In this document: in pieces, positions 35,411 to 44,550 of the stretch
How positions within the stretch are numbered: the first letter of the stretch is position 1
Layout of the letters: every line of letters starts with the position of its first letter
Assembly (NCBI RefSeq): GCF_000420805.1
Contig: NZ_ATVQ01000001.1
Location: 496,001-560,000, forward strand
From: Yaniella halotolerans DSM 15476
Lineage (GTDB): Bacteria; Actinomycetota; Actinomycetes; Actinomycetales; Micrococcaceae
DNA length: 64,000 nucleotides
Direction: 5' to 3'
The notes under the pieces: generated by a model
What the model was told of the DNA's origin: nothing
The model's input: only the letters and a program-made list of their open reading frames with translations
The model's database searches: none
Position numbers and translations under genes: made by a program

Positions 35411-36457
35411 ATGTTGAACTACTCAGTAACAGAAGCACGCGCATGGGCGCGTGAAGAATTTGTGGGGGCAGCTGCCGTCACCCATCCATCGTTTACTGCG
35501 GATTTCTCGCAACTGAACGAGGATGCAATCCAACACGATGTCGTACGCCTCAAAGAAATGGGATACACCGGCACCCTTCTGGTTGCCGAAGTAAATATCA
35601 CCCCTGAAGAAAACGCCCGTATGGCAGCGATCGCCCGCGAAGCCGCTGGCCCTGACTTCGGACTGTTTTTCCACGCTATTTACGGCACCCTGGAACAAAA
35701 CATCGAGGCAGCAAAATTAGCTACCAAATCCGGTGTGGATCGCGCCCTATTGGCGTATCCAGCCTCATTCTGGCCCACGTCATTGGACGAAGTATTTGAC
35801 TACACCAAACGCTTTACCGAAGAAACCCAACTGGCCACTATGCTGTTCCCACTCCCAGCTTGGGGGTTCGAACGCATCCACCCGGCAGGCATGCCCGTCG
35901 ATTTCGTGCGTCGCATTATCGATGAGTTACCAAACATCGTGGCGATCAAAGCAGAACAAGGTTACCCGGGGATTCCGGGGCTCATGGAGATGTATCACCA
36001 CTTCCGCGATGAGGTCGTGATTTCCTCCCCCATCGAAGCCAGCACCATTCCGTTGATGTCACAGCTGAAGCTTCAATACTCAGCGACCGCCAACACGAAC
36101 TGGATGGGCGACTACTACCCTCGGGTATTCGATATGGCACGTAAGGGCCAATGGGAAGAGGCTATGAAGCTCTACTGGCAGGTTACTCCGGCACGGGCCG
36201 CAAACGATGCAGTATCAGCAACATCCACTCCTGGAACGAACATGATCAGCCGTACCCAGTGGAAATACCAAGAGTGGCTATCTGGGTATAACGGCGGGGC
36301 ACTTCGTCCTCCAGCCACCAAACTTCCCGATCGCTTCATGAAGCAGCTTCGTGCAAGCCTGGAAGCTTCGGGACTCTATGTGACCGACTCTCCTGATGAG
36401 GAATTCATGCAGGGGCGCATTCCAGCTCGCGCACCTAGAGTGTCCGTCGGAGCCTAA
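35411..36457 (+). CDS. Dihydrodipicolinate synthase-family aldolase/hydratase
   Basis: 348 aa class I aldolase TIM barrel. Schiff-base lysine K180 in PNIVAIKAEQG; GVDRALLAYPASFWPTSLDEV and the N-terminal LKEMGYTGTLLVAEV are typical of the family and length matches hydratase-aldolases (about 330) better than DapA (about 290). At the place of the DapA YNxP tyrosine this protein reads FPLP, so the usual catalytic tyrosine looks like Phe146. Relatives include trans-o-hydroxybenzylidenepyruvate hydratase-aldolase, which releases an aromatic aldehyde and pyruvate; the divergent aldehyde dehydrogenase would fit such a product. Coupled to the OCD-family gene. AAGGAG before the start. Confidence 0.85.
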   Translation: MLNYSVTEARAWAREEFVGAAAVTHPSFTADFSQLNEDAIQHDVVRLKEMGYTGTLLVAEVNITPEENARMAAIAREAAGPDFGLFFHAIYGTLEQNIEAAKLATKSGVDRALLAYPASFWPTSLDEVFDYTKRFTEETQLATMLFPLPAWGFERIHPAGMPVDFVRRIIDELPNIVAIKAEQGYPGIPGLMEMYHHFRDEVVISSPIEASTIPLMSQLKLQYSATANTNWMGDYYPRVFDMARKGQWEEAMKLYWQVTPARAANDAVSATSTPGTNMISRTQWKYQEWLSGYNGGALRPPATKLPDRFMKQLRASLEASGLYVTDSPDEEFMQGRIPARAPRVSVGA

Positions 36458-36468
36458 ATCTGACATGC

Positions 36469-36514
36469 AAATGCCGGTTCCTGCAGCTTATATCAGCTGC
36501 AAGAACCGGCATTT
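36469..36514 (+). terminator. Terminator after the aldolase-like gene
   Basis: A 20-bp stem with one mismatch (36469-36488, 36495-36514), 6-nt loop, ending CATTTTGTT. Lies 11 bases after the stop codon. Confidence 0.85.
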
Positions 36515-36651
36515 TGTTATCCAACCTTTTCCGCCCGATATGGGTGGGTCCGATCCGTCACCCCGAGACGTATGCGACGGGATTTGTGTGGTCTTCGTAA
36601 CAGCGACACATCAATGCCAACCCAGAGGTGACCAGACTGAGCACGCCGAAA

Positions 36652-36705
36652 ACGTCTAACGACCGTTGCACCCCTCAACAGGTAGGTGCAACGGTCGTTA
36701 GACGT
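36652..36705 (-). terminator. Terminator of the ABC transporter operon
   Basis: Perfect 21-bp inverted repeat (36652-36672, 36685-36705) with a 12-nt loop, 22 bases downstream of the permease stop on the minus strand and followed on that strand by a short T run. Confidence 0.75.
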
Positions 36706-36727
36706 GTGAGCCGTCAACTGTTCGACA

Positions 36728-37753
36728 TTAGAAGCGGTTGCGGACGTGCCTTTCGCGGCCATAAAGAAATGCTGCTGCAATGACGACGAAACCGTAAATG
36801 ATGCGACTTTCGGACTCGCTCATTCCGACACTCAACACAATCGTGGACAACAAAGTCAGGATCAGTGCACCTAACACTGTCCGGGTATAGCTGCCATGGA
36901 TCGAACCGAAAGTCGTACCGCCCAGCAGCACCGCGGCCAGACCAGTAAAGAAGTACGGTTCGCCGATATTGGCGGACCATCCGGCACTAAAGCTTGCAAT
37001 AAACATCCCTGCGATCCCTGCGGTTATCCCCGACGTGGCAAACGTCAAAGTCCAGACTTTGCCGGTGTGGACCCGCGTCAACTCGGCGGCTCGGGCATTC
37101 GTTCCGGTGGCATACAGGCGACGGCCACTGGCAGTCCGGGTCAAAAACAACCACACCAGCACGACCGCAGCGAGCACAATCAACAGGATCGGCGGGATGG
37201 GAAGCCCGAAGGTCGTCCCGTTAATGGCGGTCAGCGCTCGAAGAGCATCCGGCGGAGCGGATGTGAAATTCGCTTTAGCCACAAACAGGGTGCCGCCGAC
37301 CAGTGCGGCATTTATCCCCAGCGTCAGCACGAGGGGTTGAACATTGTATCGATGACTAACAAATCCAACGAAGGCGCCCACGAGACCACATATGACGACT
37401 GTCATCAGCAGCGCCAGAGGTATCGGCCATCCAGCTCCCCCTGCGAGATTCGAGGAGATAAAAGCACCCACGATAATATATCCGGGTATCGCTAGATCCA
37501 GACCCCCAATGAGGACCACGAAAGTTTGACCCAGTGCTGCAAGCGCGAGCAGCGCCGCAAGAATGAGCACAGATACGATAGACAGCCGATTAACGAATGC
37601 CGGAATGCTGATGACAAGCCACAGAATCAGCGCCAACAGAACCGACAACTGCAAAATCGGAAGTCTCAAGACGAAGAAGCGAAACTTTGTCCATCTGGAC
37701 GGAACTACGGGCGCATCAAGACGCGCGTTGACAACGGTACTGGTGGTGGTCAC
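36728..37753 (-). CDS. ABC transporter permease, CUT2 (RbsC-like)
   Basis: 341 aa, about nine TM helices. The RbsC family pattern is seen in FVVLIGGLDLAIPGYIIVGA and the conserved GINAALVGGTLFVAK and GLAAVLLGGTTFGSIHGS stretches. It forms the membrane channel with the second permease. Its start overlaps the upstream permease stop by four bases. Last gene of ATPase-permease-permease. Confidence 0.9.
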   Translation of the reverse strand: MTTTSTVVNARLDAPVVPSRWTKFRFFVLRLPILQLSVLLALILWLVISIPAFVNRLSIVSVLILAALLALAALGQTFVVLIGGLDLAIPGYIIVGAFISSNLAGGAGWPIPLALLMTVVICGLVGAFVGFVSHRYNVQPLVLTLGINAALVGGTLFVAKANFTSAPPDALRALTAINGTTFGLPIPPILLIVLAAVVLVWLFLTRTASGRRLYATGTNARAAELTRVHTGKVWTLTFATSGITAGIAGMFIASFSAGWSANIGEPYFFTGLAAVLLGGTTFGSIHGSYTRTVLGALILTLLSTIVLSVGMSESESRIIYGFVVIAAAFLYGRERHVRNRF

Positions 37754-38709
37754 TGGACTTTTCCTCTCTGCCGCGCTGACAACAGGGTCGCACTGACGAG
37801 TACGCCAACGACAAGAACGATGCCGTAAGCAAACTGGATAAGATTTGACTGCACGCCACCTGCAGTCAGCAGCTGCTGGATGAGATAGATGGCAAAGGCT
37901 CCAAAGAGGGTTCCTAACATACTCCCGCGGCCTCCAAGAAGACTGGTGCCACCCAGGACGACCGCTGCGAGGCCCAAGAGCGCGTAGGTGGTAGCCAACG
38001 CTGACTCTGAAGATTGCAGCAGCGCCGCCAGTGCGATGCCACCAATACCAGCAAAGAGTCCGCCGAGACCGTAGGCCAAAATCCGGACCGCCGTCACGTT
38101 GACGCCGGAGCCGAAAGCTGACTGATCGCTATCCCCTGTTGCCAACAGGTTACTGACAAATGCGGTGCGCCTAAGCAAAAACCAAATGAGCGCTGCAGCG
38201 CCAATGGTCAACAGTGCACCAGGAATGAAGCCAAGGGTTCGTGCCAATCCAGCACTCCACCGATCGGCAGCTTGAACCGGGTTTGGTGCGATGGTTTGTG
38301 ATAAACCAATAAGTATGAAGAGCATTCCTACTGTCGCAACGACCGGGTGCAATCTGACCACCGCAACAAGGATTCCGTTGATCATGCCGACAATTGTGGC
38401 CAGAATCAACAGAATCGGTACCGAAAAGTACCAAGAGCCAAGCCCCGCGGGCATCAGCACAGCGATGAAGATGACACTAATGAAGGTAGTCAGAGGTCCC
38501 ACTGAAATGTCCATCCCACCGGAGAGGACTGACGGTGTTGAGGCGAAGCCCACCAGCGCAAACGGTGCGAAGGTGCCCAAGATGGCCGGCCAACGAGTGG
38601 GATTCGCAAAGCTCGGCGAGACGATAATATTGAGAGCCAGCAACACGATGCATAACAGCAGTGCAAAGGCATAAGGACGTTGTTGGAGAAAAGCAAATAT
38701 CCTATTCAT
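37750..38709 (-). CDS. ABC transporter permease, CUT2 (RbsC-like)
   Basis: 319 aa from ATG 38709, which lies inside the ATPase 3' end with GGAAG upstream; a longer frame to 38733 lacks support. TM-rich; VLSGGMDISVGPLTTFISVIF, GMLFILIGLSQTIAP and LGLAAVVLGGTSLLGGRGS are RbsC-type signatures. Heteromeric partner of the other permease. Eight-base overlap with the ATPase gene. Confidence 0.9.
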   Translation of the reverse strand: MNRIFAFLQQRPYAFALLLCIVLLALNIIVSPSFANPTRWPAILGTFAPFALVGFASTPSVLSGGMDISVGPLTTFISVIFIAVLMPAGLGSWYFSVPILLILATIVGMINGILVAVVRLHPVVATVGMLFILIGLSQTIAPNPVQAADRWSAGLARTLGFIPGALLTIGAAALIWFLLRRTAFVSNLLATGDSDQSAFGSGVNVTAVRILAYGLGGLFAGIGGIALAALLQSSESALATTYALLGLAAVVLGGTSLLGGRGSMLGTLFGAFAIYLIQQLLTAGGVQSNLIQFAYGIVLVVGVLVSATLLSARQRGKVQ

Positions 38710-40228
38710 ACTGCACTTCCATTTCTTGGCCAAAGTATGCGGTCACAATAGACTGCTGGTGAAGATCCTTGCCGGCAAGCTCGGCAAAAACGGTCTTGTC
38801 CCGAAAGACCAGCGCTCTGTCCGTCAGTTGGACGATTTCGTCGACTTCGCTTGAAAGCACCACAATCGCAGTTCCTTGTAATGCAAGGTCCTGAAGCGTG
38901 CGGTATATCTCAAGCTTGGTTGAGATATCGACTCCACGAGTGGGATCATTGAGCAACAGAACCGAAGGTTCCGTCGCCAACCACCGTGCAAGCAGCACTT
39001 TTTGTTGGTTCCCGCCGGAGAGCGTGGTGATGGAATCGTCGGGACTCCCTAACTTGATACTGAGACTTTGGATATACTCTCGAAAGCGCGCAGCCATGCG
39101 TTTCCTGCTCAGGAATGGTCCAATCTTGTCTTGACGCATCGTCGGCAGCACAAAATTCTCCTGGATGGACATCTGTTCAAATAACGATTCACCGCGACGC
39201 TCTCTGGGCAGATAAGCAACCCCCAAACCTGCTGCATTGCGCCGTCCCACAGGAGTAGCTGAATTATTTTGCTCTACTTCGAGCCGCGATACACTGCCCG
39301 GTCCCCCTGCGAAACCGCTGAGGCGACGAATGAAGAGGTCCTGCCCATGTCCTTCGAGTCCGCAGAGTCCGATGATTTCACCGGCTCGAATGTCCACGTT
39401 GATTTTCGTAGCCTGTTCGGCCAATTGGATATCTCTAGCTTGCAGAACTACCTTGCCAGGTTCTCGAGGGGGCTTGAAACTCTCCTCTGGACTAACTTTT
39501 GAACCGGTCATATCTTGTATCAATCCGCTTATGGTCATTGTTTCCCTTGTAACCGTGGAGATAGTCTGCCCGGAGCGCAATACGGTAACTCGATCTGAGA
39601 TTTCGGCTACTTCGTCCATGCGGTGAGAGATAAATAGCACTGCCGAACCCTGCGCGGTTAGCCTACGGATCTCGTTAAAAAGCCGGTCTCTGGTTTGTAC
39701 ATCGAGTGCAGCGGTTGCTTCATCCAGAATCAGGACGCGAGGTCGACGAACTAACGAGCGAGCAATACTCACGGCCTGTCGTGCTGACAAAGAAAGCTCA
39801 GCTGCAGGGACATCCAATTGGGCGTCGCCCAGAAGCCGCTCCAATACTTCGGTTGCCTGCTGTCGTTGGGTCGCCGTCTTAAATCGTCTCCGAAATATCC
39901 CGTCTGAGCCGAGCCAGATATTCTGCAAGACGGATTGGTGGCTTGCAGTGAGTACTTCTTGGAAGACCGTCTCGATGCCATAGTGACTAGCTCCGCGGGG
40001 GCTACGCAGCGTTAGATCCGCACCGTCAAGAAGTATCTTGCCACTGTCTGGCTGGTGGACACCTCCAAGAATTTTTACTAGCGTGCTTTTTCCAGAGCCG
40101 TTCTCCCCCAGGAGTGTGTGAACGTCTCCGGGGAATAGTTCGATATTGGCTTCTACTAACGCCCTTGTGGCGCCAAAGTTTTTTTCAATCTTCGCCATCT
40201 GCAACAACGGCTGTCCTCGTTTTTCCAT
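38702..40228 (-). CDS. ABC transporter ATP-binding protein with two nucleotide-binding domains (RbsA/MglA type)
   Basis: 508 aa from ATG 40228 (GAGAGG upstream; the frame extends to 40348 without support). First domain: Walker A LLGENGSGKST, signature LSLSARQAVSIARSLV, Walker B VLILDEATAALD. Second domain has the degenerate Walker A of this subfamily (ICGLEGHGQDLFIR) but keeps LSGGNQQKVLLARWL and VLLLNDPTRGVD. It energises import by the two downstream permeases. Divergent from the binding protein gene, with operator site 6 between. Confidence 0.92.
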   Translation of the reverse strand: MEKRGQPLLQMAKIEKNFGATRALVEANIELFPGDVHTLLGENGSGKSTLVKILGGVHQPDSGKILLDGADLTLRSPRGASHYGIETVFQEVLTASHQSVLQNIWLGSDGIFRRRFKTATQRQQATEVLERLLGDAQLDVPAAELSLSARQAVSIARSLVRRPRVLILDEATAALDVQTRDRLFNEIRRLTAQGSAVLFISHRMDEVAEISDRVTVLRSGQTISTVTRETMTISGLIQDMTGSKVSPEESFKPPREPGKVVLQARDIQLAEQATKINVDIRAGEIIGLCGLEGHGQDLFIRRLSGFAGGPGSVSRLEVEQNNSATPVGRRNAAGLGVAYLPRERRGESLFEQMSIQENFVLPTMRQDKIGPFLSRKRMAARFREYIQSLSIKLGSPDDSITTLSGGNQQKVLLARWLATEPSVLLLNDPTRGVDISTKLEIYRTLQDLALQGTAIVVLSSEVDEIVQLTDRALVFRDKTVFAELAGKDLHQQSIVTAYFGQEMEVQYE

Positions 40229-40264
40229 GGAACCTCTCAGCGTGGTGTTGTGCTTTGCATCACA

Positions 40265-40287
40265 TGTATACCATACTGTACGTATCG
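40265..40287. promoter_or_regulatory. Island operator site 6 between ABC ATPase and binding-protein genes
   Basis: TGTATA (40265-40270) precedes CCATACT-GTA-CGTATCG (40271-40287); the right half is an exact half-site, the left half matches at five of seven positions. It sits between two divergent transporter genes and could control both. Confidence 0.55.
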
Positions 40288-40357
40288 AACCGCGTCGATT
40301 CTTTTCGCGCACACACCCTCGATGCAAAAAACACGTTCTGTACACCAAGGAGAAAAC

Positions 40358-41599
40358 GTGACTAAACGCAATTCATCACGCCCCCGATTACCTATTCTTT
40401 TAAGCGGCGTTGCTACGACCACCTTGCTGCTGAGCGGCTGCACTGGAAATGGCTCCGAAGAGAATGATGCAGCTGCCGTAGCAGACGACTCTGCTGTTCA
40501 GGCCGGCGCGTGCGGTTCAATCCCCGAGATGACGCCAAACGACCCCAGCGCCCTGCTCGGAGAAATGAGCGAAGAAGTTCAAGCCGCCTATCAGGGCTAC
40601 CCATATGAGGTCAAGAAATCGCAGTGGGAGGATTGGAAGCCAGACCATGACGGACCATATACGGCCGCTATGGTCACGGATCCCCCTACCAACCCATTTC
40701 AGGTGGCGCTCTATGAATCGATGCGGAACACCCTTGCAGAAAATGATGTCGAGCTGATCGCCGAGTACGCGCCAGCTTCGCATGCGGATGTACCACAGCA
40801 GTTGCAACAGTTTGAAGAGGCTATCTCCCAAGATCCAGATATCATTTTCTTCTTGCCCCTAGCGCCCGATTCCACTCTCGACGCTCTCGCCAGTGCGGCT
40901 GATGCAGGTATCCCCGTCGTCATTATTCAGGTCCCGGTAGATTCTGAACACGCTGTGAGTGTCTCGTTAAACCCTGTGCTTCAGGCGGCTGAAACTGGTG
41001 CATCGGTGTTTGAATCAATGGGTGGAGAAGGGTCCATCCTGCGGGTGCTAGGTGTTCCTGGGAACTCCACTGACACCTTTGCCACTATGGGCTATGACGC
41101 AGCACTGGAACAGTGCCCTGACATCACCGTCGCCGGTGAGGTCACTGGCACGTTCGAACCGGGAACAGCACAGGCCGAGACCTTGAACTTCCTATCTAGC
41201 AACCCGACGCCTGTCACCGGCGTGGTTCAATCTGGAACGATGGGCGTTGGGGTCCTGCAGGCCTTCTTAGACTCAGGACGTGACCCTGTCCCGATCGCTG
41301 ATATTGGTGCCACCCAGGGTTTCGTCAGCTGGGCAATCCAAAATCCTGAATATCCCTACACCGGTTCGGTAAGCCCTGCCAGCAGAATGGGCGATGTATA
41401 CGCAAATGTAGGCATCCGGATGCTCAATGGCGACGGCCCAAAGGTTAACCAGATGATCACTGCAGCTCAGATTCTCGACTCCGAGAATATCGTGGAACTT
41501 GGCGATGTTTCTTGGGAGATTACTGACCAAAGCCTCTTTGACGGTGAACCGGAAGCATTCTTCCCGGAAGAACACCTCGATGAGTTATTCACCAACTAA
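40358..41599 (+). CDS. ABC transporter substrate-binding lipoprotein (periplasmic-binding 4/RbsB-like)
   Basis: 413 aa from GTG 40358, chosen because AAGGAG stands just before it and the lipoprotein signal begins there (KRNSSRPRLPILLSG, lipobox LLSGC). The body resembles type 1 periplasmic binding proteins: TAAMVTDPPTNPFQVALYESM, DPDIIFFLPLAPDSTLDALASAADAGIPVVII and GGEGSILRVLGVPGNSTDTF. It delivers the ligand to the divergently encoded CUT2 transporter. CUT2 systems usually carry sugars; its place in the island suggests a glycoside, polyol or other pathway substrate, which is inference. Confidence 0.9.
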   Translation: MTKRNSSRPRLPILLSGVATTTLLLSGCTGNGSEENDAAAVADDSAVQAGACGSIPEMTPNDPSALLGEMSEEVQAAYQGYPYEVKKSQWEDWKPDHDGPYTAAMVTDPPTNPFQVALYESMRNTLAENDVELIAEYAPASHADVPQQLQQFEEAISQDPDIIFFLPLAPDSTLDALASAADAGIPVVIIQVPVDSEHAVSVSLNPVLQAAETGASVFESMGGEGSILRVLGVPGNSTDTFATMGYDAALEQCPDITVAGEVTGTFEPGTAQAETLNFLSSNPTPVTGVVQSGTMGVGVLQAFLDSGRDPVPIADIGATQGFVSWAIQNPEYPYTGSVSPASRMGDVYANVGIRMLNGDGPKVNQMITAAQILDSENIVELGDVSWEITDQSLFDGEPEAFFPEEHLDELFTN

Positions 41600-41614
41600 G
41601 TCTTGACGAAGGAG

Positions 41615-41658
41615 TTATTCGCCTTCTCGTGGTTCTAACATCGCGAGAGGGCGAATAA
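41615..41658 (+). terminator. Hairpin after the binding-protein gene
   Basis: 15-bp arms with one G-U pair (41615-41629, 41644-41658), 14-nt loop, 15 bases after the stop. No long T run. Confidence 0.55.
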
Positions 41659-41824
41659 TAGACTCGTACTCGATCAATACCGACAAGAGCTTTAATACCG
41701 AGACGCTCTTTTTAGCATGACATCGCGGAGCAGATTGAGATTATGAATCGCAATAGATACACCGATTTACGACAAAATGCACCAACAACCTAAGAGTCAT
41801 GGTCAAACAGCAGGCCACAATTAA

Positions 41825-42746
41825 TCGTCACCCCTAAGAGCCGCCAAGGCCGGTGTGGAGTCGGTGAAGATTATCATAGTGCAGCCCGTCGCTGTAGATG
41901 GCGCCGTGGGCTTAGTCGCTGTACTACGTGTCAACATAGGCCTATTCCTGGGTCAGCGTTCGGTTGAAGCGTTCGGACTAGCCACTGGCTTGAGGTCGGT
42001 AGGGTTTGATGAAACGATGCTTATTGGTCTCACCGAGGGTGGCTTCGAATAGGTGTGAGCGATAAAAGCAGCCGTTATCAGTCATCACGGTGCTCCCGGC
42101 ATCAGCGAAGAAATCTTGCGCGCGTCGCCCTAATCCGGCAGCGGTTTCTTGACGTTGATCGGCCAGGATCTCGGAGTAGGCACGCCGGGAGTGGTCATCT
42201 ACCGCATAATGCCGACCAGTCTAACCGCGGCCCCTGTTACCGTACCCGTTGTTTTTGCGCCCGGGCACCGCGAGTTTTCGGTGGCTACCATCGAGAATCC
42301 GGCCGAATGTCTTGAATCTCACATGCACCAACTTACCGGGCGCCGACTTATCATAGTGGATGGAGGTCAGTGTGCGCACCGGTAGTCCGGGCGCCCGATC
42401 CAACCGCGCCAAGCGTGGCCTCTGATACCGACACAACGACCGGTGCACCGAGGACCGGAGACCCGAAATGGTAACTGATCCGATGCCAATTCCCCTGACG
42501 TCTAAACCGCAACGAAAGAATGCGTCGCTACCGCTGGCGAACAGCCGGTTAGGTGAGATATGCTGCCGCCAGGACCGACCCATCAGCAGGTCCTCGGCCT
42601 GATTACCGGATCGCCCGTTTCGAGGCGATGGCGGGTGAGGCTTGGAATCGTTGGCCAGTTCGACAGATCGTCCAGTCGTCTTCCACAATCAGCACGGCCA
42701 GGCGACGACGTCCTTCAGGAGTCAAGGGTGCATTTCAGGTGGCCAT
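41825..42746 (-). pseudogene. Decayed IS481-family transposase
   Basis: Read on the minus strand from ATG 42746, the frame gives APLTPEGRRRLAVLIVED (the IS481 N-terminal helix-turn-helix start), then across shifts SAPGKLVHV..KTFGRILDGSHRKL, YAVDDHSRRAYSEILADQRQETAAG, QDFFADAG, VMTDNGCFYRS, RFIKPYRPQASG and RFNRTLTQE near the 3' end. These are the DDE integrase-core landmarks of IS481, but stops and frameshifts interrupt them throughout, including a TGA three codons after the start. No intact inverted ends were identified. It fills most of the 1.35-kb gap between the binding-protein gene and hydroxylase 2; the rest of the gap shows nothing. Confidence 0.8.
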
Positions 42747-42950
42747 GAAGCCCTCCGGTTTGATGAGTGTTGTGGTAAACCCATCTTTGCCGGAAGGCTT
42801 CTTCCTACCGCAAGTGTTCACAACCTTCCAAGGCACGACCTAGGAAAGATCGACTCTGAACGTGAAGGACGCTTATAGTCAGAGCTCGTGTCAGTCGTTA
42901 GCACTTCGCGGCCGACCTCAGTGAGACCTCCTATTGCTAGGGGCTAGGAC

Positions 42951-44456
42951 TCAAACGCTCTGCTGTGCCTGAACTGATATTCCAGGCAGAAGCTGCACCA
43001 GACGTTCAAGATCAATTACAGAATCCCCCACACCGAGTATGTAACGATCCGGACGGACGATGATCGCCGAAGAACCACTAAATTCCAGAAGCTGATTGGT
43101 TTTCTCTGGTTCATTCATGACGACGATGTGGTCGCTGGATTCAATCTGCTGGCGCACGTCCGAACCCAGTTGGTAGTACAGCTCTGCATTCGCGGCGATC
43201 AAAAACCGCATTCCCACCAGGTCGTCCAGGCGCGTACCGTCCGCCAGCATGGGCTGCATGCTCAAGTAGCCTGAAATGTCACCTTCGGTTGAGTCATGTA
43301 ATCCTGGGCCAATGGGCGGAGAGACAGGAGCTGCATCCATTGGATTGGCCCACAGATATTCGTCTCGCTTACGTGCCGCTTCTGCGTCCGTTGTCTGAAG
43401 AAACATCGCGGCGTTGGTCGCTTGCTCCACCCAGAACTGGGCATGCGGTTTGCGTTCTGCCTCATAGGTATCCAGAAGGCTTTCATCCGCGACCCCTCGT
43501 TTGATGAGTGCTAACTTCCATGTTAGGTTCGCAACATCTCTGATCCCTGCACAAAGCCCTTGCCCAAAACACGGAGGGGCTTGATGAGCGGAGTCTCCGG
43601 CGAGGAATACTCTGCCTTCTCTCCATCGTTGAGAAATTCGTCCTCTAAATGTATAGACTGCCTGACGGTCTGGATGGAATTGCGCCGCTGGAAGTATTCC
43701 TCGACTGATGCGTTCAATTGCCGCCGGGGTGACAATCTCGTCGAGATCGTCTCCTTCCATAACCATGAATTCCATCCGAACACGAGTCCCTGGTAAGCGG
43801 ATCCATAAGGCTGGTCGAGTGTGGTGACAAAGGAAAACCATGTCGTCTTCATAGCCGGGGCTGTCGACTAAATGGCCGTCTACGACGACCCATTCGGCAT
43901 CCTCGCCGAATTTTTCACTTTCAATTTCCAAAGCTCGGCGTATCGGCGAGCGCGCACCGTCAGCCGCAATGAGCCATTTTGCACGAAGTACTGCTTCTTG
44001 GCCGTTGGAGTCGACAATATTGACTTCGACCCCTCCCGAGATATTTCTGACTTCACCTGCAGTCACACCCCGGCGCAGTTCAATGTTGGGCAGTTCAGAG
44101 ATCCGCTGTCGTATTAGACGTTCGACTTCGGGCTGGTGGAAGGTGATGTTATTGGGCCATGCTTGCGGACCGAATTCTCCGGTGGGCACCGAAATTAAAA
44201 CCTGCCCAGTTTCATTTTGAAAATGAGTTGAGGACATTGGCAGGGTAGCTGCAGCGAGCTCTTCTGTTACGCCCAAGGTTTGTAGTACCCGAAAAATCTC
44301 CCCGTCGAAATGTACAGCACGCGCGGTGGGCCACGCTTCAGGGTCTTTCTCAATGCCAATAGCAGTCAGGCCGAGTTGACCCAACATCGCTAGCGCAGTT
44401 ACTCCGACCGGGCCTCCACCGACCACGATGACATCTGCGTCATGAACCTCAACCAT
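42951..44456 (-). CDS. FAD-dependent aromatic hydroxylase (MhpA/PheA-like), copy 2
   Basis: 501 aa from ATG 44456 (GGGAG upstream; a TTG at 44492 would begin inside the operator). Same motif set as copy 1: VIVVGGGPVGVTALAMLG, WLIAADGARSPIRRALEI, VFLAGDSAHQAPPCFGQGLCAG, and the shared VRMEFMVM and PPIGPGLHD stretches. Clear paralogue of the 31.3-32.8 kb gene along its full length. Expected to hydroxylate a phenolic substrate. It has its own promoter-operator; FAH copy 2 lies just upstream on the same strand. Confidence 0.88.
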   Translation of the reverse strand: MVEVHDADVIVVGGGPVGVTALAMLGQLGLTAIGIEKDPEAWPTARAVHFDGEIFRVLQTLGVTEELAAATLPMSSTHFQNETGQVLISVPTGEFGPQAWPNNITFHQPEVERLIRQRISELPNIELRRGVTAGEVRNISGGVEVNIVDSNGQEAVLRAKWLIAADGARSPIRRALEIESEKFGEDAEWVVVDGHLVDSPGYEDDMVFLCHHTRPALWIRLPGTRVRMEFMVMEGDDLDEIVTPAAIERISRGILPAAQFHPDRQAVYTFRGRISQRWREGRVFLAGDSAHQAPPCFGQGLCAGIRDVANLTWKLALIKRGVADESLLDTYEAERKPHAQFWVEQATNAAMFLQTTDAEAARKRDEYLWANPMDAAPVSPPIGPGLHDSTEGDISGYLSMQPMLADGTRLDDLVGMRFLIAANAELYYQLGSDVRQQIESSDHIVVMNEPEKTNQLLEFSGSSAIIVRPDRYILGVGDSVIDLERLVQLLPGISVQAQQSV

Positions 44457-44473
44457 TTCAACTCCCTTAAGTT

Positions 44474-44519
44474 CGAACCGTTTCGTATTCAATGTAATTC
44501 ATGTCACACTTTAATGCAA
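44474..44519 (-). promoter_or_regulatory. Promoter and island operator site 7 for hydroxylase 2
   Basis: On the minus strand: TTGCAT (44519-44514), 17-bp spacer, TACATT (44496-44491), then directly GAATACG-AAA-CGGTTCG (44490-44474). The layout and even the spacer (ending GACATGAAT versus GATATGAAT) match the hydroxylase 1 promoter. Confidence 0.72.
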
Positions 44520-44550
44520 TGCTCTTGAAGTGGCCCCTCCAAGAAGTCAA

